Below, in pieces: positions 1 to 5,644 of a DNA stretch of 8,954 bases (its first letter is position 1; each line of letters starts with the position of its first letter). The stretch comes from JAHIKV01 sp965195225. Lineage in GTDB: Bacteria > Planctomycetota > Planctomycetia > Pirellulales > Thermoguttaceae. The stretch is from NCBI GenBank assembly GCA_965195225.1, contig CBDAFL010000030.1:1-8954 (forward strand), written 5' to 3'. Under the pieces are notes generated by a model. That model ran no database searches, was not told where the DNA came from, and saw nothing but the letters and a program-made list of their open reading frames with translations. Both the position numbers and the translations under genes were made by a program.

Positions 1-159
1 CGTCAGCAGGGCGATGACGGCGGTGAAGGCCAGCGCGGTCATCAGCGTGGTCTTCCAACGAACCGTCAGGTTGCGCAGGTTGTAGCTCAGCGGGATATCC
101 CCAATCCCCCAGAGCAGCAACATCAGCGCGACGGCAACGGCTAAAAGTTCCAGGATCAT
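1..159 (-). CDS. FtsX/MacB-like ABC transporter permease, N-terminal fragment (cut by window edge)
   Basis: Only the first 53 codons are present; the gene continues beyond position 1. The translation opens MILELLAVAVALMLLLWGIG, a hydrophobic segment that probably spans the membrane. It is followed by a YNLRNLTVRWKTTLMTALAF stretch, which is the usual N-terminal entry of FtsX/MacB-type permeases, where a short cytoplasmic R/K-rich helix precedes a membrane helix. The ATG (159-157) overlaps the TAA stop of the upstream permease (161-159) in a TAATG arrangement, so translation is probably coupled and the two permeases are probably made in equal amounts. It is the fourth gene of the adaptor-ATPase-permease-permease operon and likely forms a heterodimeric membrane part with its neighbour. 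The large periplasmic domain and C-terminal helices expected for the family cannot be seen here. Confidence 0.8.
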   Translation of the reverse strand, partial: MILELLAVAVALMLLLWGIGDIPLSYNLRNLTVRWKTTLMTALAFTAVIALLT

Positions 160-1433
160 TATGCCACCTTCGAGAACACTTCGGCTACTTTCACGCTTCT
201 GGCCGTCCAGGCGGTCATGAAGCTACCCAGCAACGCGGCCAATCCGCCGACGACCGGCTCCCACCAGAACGCATCGGCCGGAACCATGAACCGATCGAAG
301 AACCCGATAGGAAATGCGATTCCGCCCATCCACCAATTGATCACGCCGTAGCTGAGCGTGGCGCTGACCAGTCCCGCGCCGGTGCCCAGCAAGATCGATT
401 CGCCCAGCACCAGGACCATGATCTGATAGGGCCGAAAGCCGAGCACCTTCAACACCGCCAGTTCCAGCCGCCGTTCACGCACGCTGATGCTGATGGCATT
501 TGCGATCACCAGCAGGATTGTCGCCAGACAGGCGGGGGCCAGCATCCAGCGCATGCCCCAGATCAGGTCGCGGAACATCTCAAACATCGAGGCCAGCCCG
601 GAGGCCATCGTTTCGCAACGGACATCTGGGTTGCTTAACTCCGGCGAACTCTCGATCTGCGACGCCAGCCGGGCGAACGCCGCCGAATCGGCGACCTTCA
701 GCACCATCAGGTTCAAGCTCCGATCGGCGAGCGGATGTTCCTGTCCGTTGTGGGTTCGGGGATAGGCGTCCAACTCGTTGTTGTAGTATTCGCGGTTGAA
801 GACGGCCATGGTGTCGTAGCGGCCGGGCGGAAACGCGCCGACGATCTCGAACTCCAGGTCGAGGCCCTTGGTGATCGATACGCCCGTCAACTTGAACCGT
901 TCGCCGATCCGCTTGTTGGTGATTTCCAGGTGGTTTTGGCCGACGATAATTCCCCGCGGAATGTTCTTCAGTTTGGCAACGTCGGCGAGCACTTGGGCCT
1001 CTTGGGCATCGGGCAACGATTCCAGCCCATCCATCATTGTGGTGAACTTGCCTTCCTTCATCGCGGCGATCTTGTCCGGATCGCAGGCAATGGAAAACAT
1101 AGTGTTCTTGCTCGATATATTCTCAGGGTCGAGCGTGCCGATGAAGAATTGCCAGGTCATCGAATCCAGCGGCTTCACGTCGCCTGGGTTCCGCGCGGCC
1201 CCGCGGTTGAGGACTTCGGCGTAATTGAACGGCATGTGGCTAGGCGCGGACCACCGCTCAGTCACCATCGCATGGAAGTTTTCGCTCTTCTCGGTCGTCA
1301 CCGTGTCCAGCAACCAAAGGATCGACCAGACCATGGTGACCACGAACACCAGGACGATTGTCACCAGCGAAGTCAGCAACGACCGTAGCGGGTTGCGGCC
1401 GATGTTGCGGAAGATCAGTCTGAAATACTTCAT
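159..1433 (-). CDS. FtsX/MacB-like ABC transporter permease
   Basis: A 424-residue inner-membrane permease of the MacB/LolC/FtsX type. One membrane helix lies near residues 18-42. A periplasmic core covers about 43-290. Three helices follow near 295-317, 337-366 and 391-413, giving the four-helix topology of type VII ABC exporters. The conserved cytoplasmic stretch RERRLELAVLKVLGFRP (319-335), which contacts the ATPase in this family, is intact. Such proteins do not move substrate through the membrane; they pass ATPase-driven motion to the periplasmic side to expel drugs, lipoproteins or peptides. The gene starts 9 bp after the ATPase stop, with no clear Shine-Dalgarno, and ends in a one-base overlap with the second permease. 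The substrate cannot be told from sequence. Length and domain order are normal for the family. Confidence 0.9.
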   Translation of the reverse strand: MKYFRLIFRNIGRNPLRSLLTSLVTIVLVFVVTMVWSILWLLDTVTTEKSENFHAMVTERWSAPSHMPFNYAEVLNRGAARNPGDVKPLDSMTWQFFIGTLDPENISSKNTMFSIACDPDKIAAMKEGKFTTMMDGLESLPDAQEAQVLADVAKLKNIPRGIIVGQNHLEITNKRIGERFKLTGVSITKGLDLEFEIVGAFPPGRYDTMAVFNREYYNNELDAYPRTHNGQEHPLADRSLNLMVLKVADSAAFARLASQIESSPELSNPDVRCETMASGLASMFEMFRDLIWGMRWMLAPACLATILLVIANAISISVRERRLELAVLKVLGFRPYQIMVLVLGESILLGTGAGLVSATLSYGVINWWMGGIAFPIGFFDRFMVPADAFWWEPVVGGLAALLGSFMTAWTARSVKVAEVFSKVA

Positions 1434-1442
1434 CTGTAGGCT

Positions 1443-2153
1443 TTAGGCTGGAGCCTTTGTCTGTTCCACCAGCAGTCCCTTGTCGAGGTGCATCAGCCGG
1501 TTTGTCCGTTCGGCGGCGCGTGGGTCGTGGGTGACCAGGAGGATCGTTTTTCCCAGCGTTTGGCGCAGCTCGCAAAGCAAGTCGAGTATTTCCTTGGCGG
1601 AGTGGGCGTCGAGATCGCCGGTCGGCTCGTCGGCGACGATCAAGGTCGGGTCGGTGACGATGGCCCGGGCGATCCCCACCCGCTGCTGCTGACCGCCGGA
1701 AAGCTGCCCGGGGCGATGACGGACGCGATCGGACAGGCCCACCAATTCCAACGTGGTGGTCACCTGCTGTTTCCGCTGGGCCGCCGACAGGGGCAGAAGC
1801 AATAGCGGCAACTCCACGTTCTCGTAGGCGCTGAGGACCGGCAGGAGGTGGTAAAACTGAAAAATGAAGCCTATGTTCCGGGTGCGCCAGCCGGCCAGTT
1901 CCCCCTCCGACATCGCGGAAATCAACCGGTCGCCGACCTGGACCTCGCCCTGGCTGGGCTTGTCCAGCCCGGCGATCAGGTTCAGCAGGGTCGTTTTTCC
2001 GGAGCCGCTGGGGCCCATCAGGCCAAGGAATTCCCCTTTCGGCACGTCCAGCGTCACGCCGTTAAGCACGTCCAGCCGCTCGCTGCCGCGGCAAAAGAAC
2101 TTGTGGACTCCGTGTACGCGGACAATCGGATCGTTATTGGTTGGGTTGTTCAT
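1443..2153 (-). CDS. ABC transporter ATP-binding protein (MacB/LolD-like)
   Basis: A 236-residue ATPase that powers the permeases encoded just downstream. All motifs are intact: Walker A GPSGSGKT (47-54), Q-loop glutamine 99 in FIFQFYHLLP, signature LSGGQQQR (151-158), Walker B LIVADEP (171-177), a D-loop GDLD, and the switch histidine H209 in LVTHD. The FQFYHLLP and LSGGQQQRVGIARAI forms are typical of the MacB/LolD/FtsE group. I chose the ATG at 2153. The reading frame is open to a TTG at 2198, but those 15 extra codons (rich in Pro and Ser) are only the translation of the G/C repeat in the spacer, and family members begin close to the motif VRVHGVHKFF. No Shine-Dalgarno precedes the ATG, so coupling to upstream translation is not obvious. 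Downstream the permease ATG is 9 bp away. Confidence 0.93.
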   Translation of the reverse strand: MNNPTNNDPIVRVHGVHKFFCRGSERLDVLNGVTLDVPKGEFLGLMGPSGSGKTTLLNLIAGLDKPSQGEVQVGDRLISAMSEGELAGWRTRNIGFIFQFYHLLPVLSAYENVELPLLLLPLSAAQRKQQVTTTLELVGLSDRVRHRPGQLSGGQQQRVGIARAIVTDPTLIVADEPTGDLDAHSAKEILDLLCELRQTLGKTILLVTHDPRAAERTNRLMHLDKGLLVEQTKAPA

Positions 2154-2231
2154 TTGGGTTCGGGATTCGGGACTCGGGGTTGGGGGATCGGGATTCAAGG
2201 GTAATATGAACTCTCCCGAATCCCGAACCCC
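2154..2231. repeat. Intergenic palindromic repeat with G-rich tandem units
   Basis: The spacer between the adaptor stop and the ATPase start carries a perfect 17-bp inverted repeat, GGGTTCGGGATTCGGGA at 2156-2172 and its exact reverse complement at 2214-2230, separated by 41 bp. The left part is built from degenerate units of the type CGGGATT. Seven runs of three or more G lie at 2156, 2162, 2169, 2176, 2182, 2190 and 2199, with 2-6 base loops, which satisfies a G-quadruplex motif on the plus strand. In the operon transcript the region would be C-rich on that side and could fold into a long stem. It looks like a dispersed intergenic repeat rather than a terminator, since no U-run follows and the operon continues. 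Confidence 0.75.
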
Positions 2232-3428
2232 CTACTCATTCAAGAACGACACCAGCGCCCCCATGTCCGGCTTGAGATAAACGCCTTCTTCCTCCGCGGG
2301 TACTTTCACCTTCACGCGGACCGGGATCGCGGCCTTGCCTCGATCGGCGGTCGGCATCAGCCGCGACACGTAGCCCTCGTAAACGCGGTCGGGGTAGGCA
2401 TCCGCCCGGACCTTGCACTTCTGACCCTTGAATACCTTGCTGATCTCGCGCTCCAATATCTTCAGTTCCACCTCGAGGTCGGACAGGTCGGCCATTTCGC
2501 AGAGACTGTAGAAACCCTGCATGGCGATCGGATTGACGAGGCTCCCCTCCTCGGCGTTTTTTGTCAGGATCGTGCCGGAGACCGGCGCGCGGATGATGCA
2601 ATTGTCCAACCGCCATTGGGCCTTCGCCAATTCGGCCTCGGTCTGGAGGACTTGCGCCCGGGCGATGTTGATCCGCTCGATCCGCGGGCCTTCTTCCATG
2701 AGTTCGAGCGCCAATTGCAGCCGCTGCACGCGGCGCTCCATTACCTTGAATCTGCTCAACGCCAGATCGTACTGCTCTTGTGAGAGAACCCGTTTTTCCA
2801 GCAGTTCAGCGGCGCGTTTGTAGTCGGCTTCGAGTTGCACGAGTTGCACCTGGGCCTCGGCCAACTCGGCCCTGGACTGCTCGATTTCCTCGGGGCGAAA
2901 CCCCCGCTCCAATTCGGCGAGTTGATGTTTGGCCGATTCCAGGACGGCCTTGGCCCGGTTCCGGTCGGCGCGATACTCGGTGTCTTCCAACTCGGCCAGC
3001 ACCTCCCCTTTTTTTACCCATTTTGACTCGGTGATCCACATCTTGACCACCATTCCGCCGACCTTGGGGCTGACGAGGATTTGGTGGGCGGGGATGATGT
3101 GCCCCTTTGCCTCCAGGGCGACGTTGCCCGAGGATGCCGTCGCCTCGGACGGCCCCCTCGCGGGCGGGGTGTTCGGCTGGGCCTGCTCGGCTTGCTTCGG
3201 CGCGGGCGTCATACGCTCGACGTACAGCAAGTAGCCGAGCACGGCCGTGCTGCCGGCCAGCAGCAGGCAGAGAATCCAGCCGACCCGTCCGCCGGTCGAT
3301 CCACCCGAGCCGGCATGTTGCGGCAGACGCAAAGAGCGGACCCGTTGGCTCAACTCATCGTTGTCGTTGTCCGGCGGAGGCACGGCCAAATGCGGCGTTG
3401 GGGGAGTGGAATCTTCGCGCGCGTTCAT
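2232..3428 (-). CDS. HlyD-family periplasmic adaptor subunit
   Basis: A 398-residue membrane-fusion (adaptor) protein that would link the inner-membrane ABC permease to the periplasm or outer membrane. It has a proline-rich cytoplasmic N-terminus, a single membrane anchor near residues 48-69, and a low-complexity linker (72-100). The first half of the lipoyl/barrel region follows (about 105-152, with GHIIPAHQILVSPKVGG and WVKKGEVLAELED). A long helical hairpin occupies about 153-275, rich in Glu, Ala, Leu and Arg with heptad-like spacing. The second lipoyl half is CIIRAPVSGTI (277-287), and a beta-barrel/membrane-proximal region runs to the end. It is the first gene of the export operon, 78 bp before the ATPase. 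A strong -10-like TATACT with upstream TGG lies 7 nt before the ATG, so the message may be leaderless. No outer-membrane partner gene is visible in the window. Confidence 0.92.
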   Translation of the reverse strand: MNAREDSTPPTPHLAVPPPDNDNDELSQRVRSLRLPQHAGSGGSTGGRVGWILCLLLAGSTAVLGYLLYVERMTPAPKQAEQAQPNTPPARGPSEATASSGNVALEAKGHIIPAHQILVSPKVGGMVVKMWITESKWVKKGEVLAELEDTEYRADRNRAKAVLESAKHQLAELERGFRPEEIEQSRAELAEAQVQLVQLEADYKRAAELLEKRVLSQEQYDLALSRFKVMERRVQRLQLALELMEEGPRIERINIARAQVLQTEAELAKAQWRLDNCIIRAPVSGTILTKNAEEGSLVNPIAMQGFYSLCEMADLSDLEVELKILEREISKVFKGQKCKVRADAYPDRVYEGYVSRLMPTADRGKAAIPVRVKVKVPAEEEGVYLKPDMGALVSFLNE

Positions 3429-3435
3429 AACATCC

Positions 3436-3444
3436 AGTATACCA
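3436..3444 (-). promoter_or_regulatory. Extended -10 element before the adaptor gene
   Basis: On the minus strand TGGTATACT reads as an extended -10 (TGn directly joined to TATACT, 5 of 6 matches to TATAAT). No good -35 is seen about 17 bp upstream, which is common for extended -10 promoters. The hexamer ends 7 nt before the ATG at 3428, so transcription would start at or next to the A of the start codon. There is no Shine-Dalgarno. This would give the export operon its own promoter in the 57-bp gap after the hicA-like gene. Confidence 0.4.
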
Positions 3445-3485
3445 GAACCAACTGAGTCGGACCACGGGTGGAAAGCTCGCTTGCG

Positions 3486-3728
3486 TCAGCGGGCTTTGTC
3501 GAAGGCATCGAGAAACTCGTCGCGGCCGATGCCGGCTTGGGTGCAGATCATCCGAAGCGTCGATCCCTTGATGAGGCGATGTGCCGGCATGGTCAAGGGC
3601 GTAACGGTTCCATCCGACTCGCGCCGCCGCATCTGAACGTGTTCCCGGTCGCGGATCAACTCAAAGCCGAGGTTTCTCAGAGCGGCAATTACGCGGCGTT
3701 TCGGAGCATCGCGAGGGAATTTGGGCAT
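3486..3728 (-). CDS. hicA: HicA-like toxin (type II toxin-antitoxin, mRNA interferase family)
   Basis: An 80-residue protein of the HicA family, small double-stranded-RNA-binding-fold proteins that cut mRNA. The features seen are an N-terminal helix with VIAALRNLGFELIR, the catalytic-type histidine H30 in the DREH turn (the place of the GSHH/GKH motif in better-known members), and the family-typical C-terminal block: MPAHRLIKGSTLRMICTQAG (47-66), then EEF-like DEFLDAF. I chose the ATG at 3728 because AAAGGAG lies 6 nt upstream (3741-3735); the TTG at 3749 that opens the frame is unsupported. The gene follows the HicB-like gene by 88 bp, in antitoxin-first order. The DREH context replaces the usual Gly-Ser/Lys before His, so RNA cleavage should not be taken for granted. 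Confidence 0.8.
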   Translation of the reverse strand: MPKFPRDAPKRRVIAALRNLGFELIRDREHVQMRRRESDGTVTPLTMPAHRLIKGSTLRMICTQAGIGRDEFLDAFDKAR

Positions 3729-3769
3729 CAGAGACTCCTTTGAAAGCAAACACCCGGTTTTTTCCCTCG

Positions 3770-3775
3770 ATTATA
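3770..3775 (-). promoter_or_regulatory. Possible internal -10 element (TATAAT) before the hicA-like gene
   Basis: The 88-bp gap between the two toxin-antitoxin genes contains a perfect TATAAT on the minus strand, 41 nt upstream of the toxin ATG and upstream of its AAAGGAG ribosome site. The -35 is poor (TTGCAC at 3796-3791 with a 15-bp spacer). If used, it would transcribe the toxin without the antitoxin. A perfect hexamer can occur by chance, but it is unusual in this GC-rich sequence. Confidence 0.25.
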
Positions 3776-3816
3776 CGGCCGGAATTGGGAGTGCAACCGT
3801 TGGTATTCCTGAAACC

Positions 3817-4062
3817 TCAACCGACCTCTGCCTCGGCGATGAACGCCTCGGATGCCGGGCTGGCCTCGGAAAGACATTCGATCCCAAACTCTTGCACGTG
3901 TGCTCGGATGGCGGATGTCACGTCGGCCAATGCCTCCTGATAAGAATCTCCTTGACCGACGACCACGCCTTTCATGCCCAGGGGGTAGGCGATGTATCCG
4001 TCTTCGACGTGTTCGACCACCAATTTCACGCGATTAGTGGGCGGCATTTGATCGGTCGCCAT
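3817..4062 (-). CDS. hicB: HicB-like antitoxin
   Basis: An 81-residue protein with the HicB/UPF0150 fold signature: a beta strand LVVEHVEDGYIAYPLGMKGVVVGQGDSYQ (about 14-42) followed by the helix EALADVTSAIRAHVQEFG (43-60). This partial RNase-H-like domain binds and blocks the partner HicA. The last 20 residues (ECLSEASPASEAFIAEAEVG) are acidic and small, with no helix-turn-helix or ribbon-helix-helix domain. This is therefore a short HicB without the DNA-binding part often used for autoregulation. The ATG is supported by GGGAG 7 nt upstream (4074-4070). It precedes the HicA-like gene on the same strand. A TTGACG/TAGACT promoter lies 42 bp upstream. Family assignment is good; activity as an antitoxin is inferred from the pairing. 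Confidence 0.8.
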   Translation of the reverse strand: MATDQMPPTNRVKLVVEHVEDGYIAYPLGMKGVVVGQGDSYQEALADVTSAIRAHVQEFGIECLSEASPASEAFIAEAEVG

Positions 4063-4103
4063 GACAAGTCTCCCAAAACGTCGTGCTTGAAACCTCCTAC
4101 ATC

Positions 4104-4132
4104 AGTCTATGCGTCCCCCCCGATTGCGTCAA
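4104..4132 (-). promoter_or_regulatory. Sigma-70-like promoter for the hicB-hicA module
   Basis: On the minus strand TTGACG (4132-4127, 5 of 6 to the -35 consensus) and TAGACT (4109-4104, 4 of 6 to the -10 consensus) are separated by exactly 17 bp. Transcription would begin near 4097, giving a leader of about 35 nt that contains the GGGAG ribosome site. The spacer holds an uninterrupted run of seven G (4121-4115). Confidence 0.5.
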
Positions 4133-4287
4133 TGGAGAATCGAGATGCAAAACAGCGTTCCGGCGTTCATTTACCGCCTATTGCCCTTGAATCGCCGGCA
4201 GTTTTTCGCTACAAGCTCACGGCTTGTCTTGTCGCAATTCTCGTCCAACACTTATCTCGCACCGTTTTTCGGCCGGGAGACATACCG
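4133..4287. other. Divergent spacer between hicB and the SH3-protein gene
   Basis: This part of the 225-bp divergent region shows no credible gene. It contains a perfect 6-bp inverted repeat, ACAAGC (4211-4216) and GCTTGT (4222-4227), around TCACG, and the ribosome site GGGAGA (4275-4280) for the SH3-protein gene. I saw no plus-strand promoter with both hexamers close to consensus, so the promoter of the SH3-protein gene is not identified. Confidence 0.5.
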
Positions 4288-5490
4288 ATGCATCCGCTCG
4301 TCGCCGCTTTTCTGTGTTCCCACGCCCTGCTCGTGTCCCCTGCCGCAGACGGGCAGACGCTTCCCTATAAGGCGTTTGTGACCGCCGAGGACGTATACGT
4401 CCGTAGCGGGCCAGGGCAAAACTACTATCCGACCGACAAACTTAAACGGGGCCGGGCGGTCGAGGTCTATCGCCACGACCCAGGCGGATGGTGCGCAATC
4501 CGACCCGTCAAACGGAGTTTCACCTGGGTTTCCGGCCGATTCCTGCATCCGACCGGCGACAATTTGGCCGTGGTGACCGACGACGGTGTGTCGGCGCGGG
4601 TGGGAAGCCGCTTCAGCGACATCCGGGACGTGATCCAGGTGCGGCTGCAGAAGGGCGAAGTGGTCGAGATTCTTGAAGAACCGCGCGACGGTGAAACATG
4701 GTTCAAGATCGCTCCACCCTCGGGTGAGTTCCGCTGGGTGTCGGGCAAATATCTCGACGCCGATTATCCACACGACGGCATTCGGCGCAACCGCGTCGGG
4801 CGCAACAAACCGGAACGTCCCTCCGCCGATCCGGCCCCCGAGCAGCGGGAACGCAGAGACGCCGATCTTCCGCCCACGGCCCGCGAATCGTTGCAGACCA
4901 GATCGACCCGGCCGCGGTCGCTCTCGCCCGAAGAGTTCAAGACGGAACTCGAACGCATCGAGTTGGAGCTATCGGTAATGGTCATCGAGGAGCCGACCGT
5001 CTGGAGATTCGACGATCTGAGGGAACGGACGAACATGTTGCTGGACCAGTCTCGGACGGCGGTCGAGCGGGGCCGCGCCCGGCTGCTGGCCAACCAGATT
5101 GCCCGCTTCGACGACATCAAACAACGACAGGACGCCGTGTTTGCGATGCGCGATCGGACCGACCGCGAGAGCCGGATTTGGGCCGGACTGCGGCCGAAGG
5201 ACGAGTACGGCAAGGATTCGCGGGCGTTGGCCGAGACCGACGGACGTTTCGACGGCGTGGGCCGGCTGACGCGGGTGGATTCGCCCAAGCTGGGCGCGCC
5301 GCGCTACGCGCTGATGAGCCGGTCGAACGAAGTGCTGTGCTACGTCACGCCCGTGCCGGGAGTGAACCTGCACGATTACCTCGGCCAACGGGTTGGGGTG
5401 AACGGCACCCGGGGCTACATGCCCGAGCAGCGATCCGGCCACGTCATGGCCCGGCACGTCACGCCGCTTGAAGGGCGAATGTTGAGGTAA
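4288..5490 (+). CDS. Secreted SH3-domain protein with helical region and C-terminal beta domain
   Basis: A 400-residue protein, probably exported: a short hydrophobic N-terminal segment with a likely signal-peptide cut near residues 20-23. Two bacterial SH3 domains follow. The first (about 26-86) contains VYVRSGPGQNYYPTDKLKRG and WVSGRFL. The second (about 92-158) contains GVSARVG and RWVSGKYLD. A charged, Pro/Arg-rich linker (160-212) leads to a helical segment (213-295). A compact C-terminal domain (about 318-394) has GVGRLTRV, a YALMSRSNEVLCYVTP strand pair and YLGQRVGVNGTRGYMPE, and looks like a small beta-barrel. SH3b domains often bind peptidoglycan or peptides; here the ligand is unknown. 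The frame is open far upstream, but ATG 4288 with GGGAGA 7 nt before it gives the signal peptide; the upstream stretch is antisense to hicB. The partner gene is unknown. Confidence 0.85.
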   Translation: MHPLVAAFLCSHALLVSPAADGQTLPYKAFVTAEDVYVRSGPGQNYYPTDKLKRGRAVEVYRHDPGGWCAIRPVKRSFTWVSGRFLHPTGDNLAVVTDDGVSARVGSRFSDIRDVIQVRLQKGEVVEILEEPRDGETWFKIAPPSGEFRWVSGKYLDADYPHDGIRRNRVGRNKPERPSADPAPEQRERRDADLPPTARESLQTRSTRPRSLSPEEFKTELERIELELSVMVIEEPTVWRFDDLRERTNMLLDQSRTAVERGRARLLANQIARFDDIKQRQDAVFAMRDRTDRESRIWAGLRPKDEYGKDSRALAETDGRFDGVGRLTRVDSPKLGAPRYALMSRSNEVLCYVTPVPGVNLHDYLGQRVGVNGTRGYMPEQRSGHVMARHVTPLEGRMLR

Positions 5491-5512
5491 GCGAGGTTCG
5501 TTGCCGGCTTAT

Positions 5513-5544
5513 GGTAGGACTGCGCTACGCTTGCCCCACCCTAC
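5513..5544. repeat. Imperfect palindromic intergenic repeat
   Basis: GGTAGGAC (5513-5520) and GCCCCACC (5533-5540) are imperfect complementary arms (6 of 8 pairs) around a GCGCTACGC centre, ending in CTAC. Repeats of this style, with GTAGGGTGGG-type arms, are dispersed in many planctomycete and cyanobacterial genomes, from memory. No second copy is present in this window, so repeat status is inferred. Confidence 0.35.
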
Positions 5545-5644
5545 ATTCCAATCCAAATTTGTCATGCCCTGGTTCACGGTTGGCGTATTGGGTATGATAA
5601 CGGCAATGTCAGTTCTTCCCCGCCACGCGAAACGGCGTGCAAGC

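Noticed and set aside
735..1388. 217-codon plus-strand open frame
   Set aside because: Antisense shadow of the well-supported permease in GC-rich DNA; no family features.
2154..2198. N-terminal extension of the ATPase from TTG 2198
   Set aside because: The 15 codons only translate the G/C repeat of the spacer and have no counterpart in the ATPase family.
3429..3485. Intrinsic terminator between hicA and the adaptor gene
   Set aside because: No stable GC stem followed by a U-run was found on the minus strand in this gap.
4093..4098. Perfect AGGAGG on the minus strand upstream of hicB
   Set aside because: It is about 30 nt from the ATG and no in-frame start lies at a usable distance; GGGAG closer to the ATG is the likely ribosome site.
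3721..4287. Open frame on the plus strand that would extend the SH3 protein by 189 residues at its N-terminus
   Set aside because: It is antisense to hicB, starts with TTG and would bury the signal peptide; ATG 4288 has a ribosome site and gives a normal exported protein.
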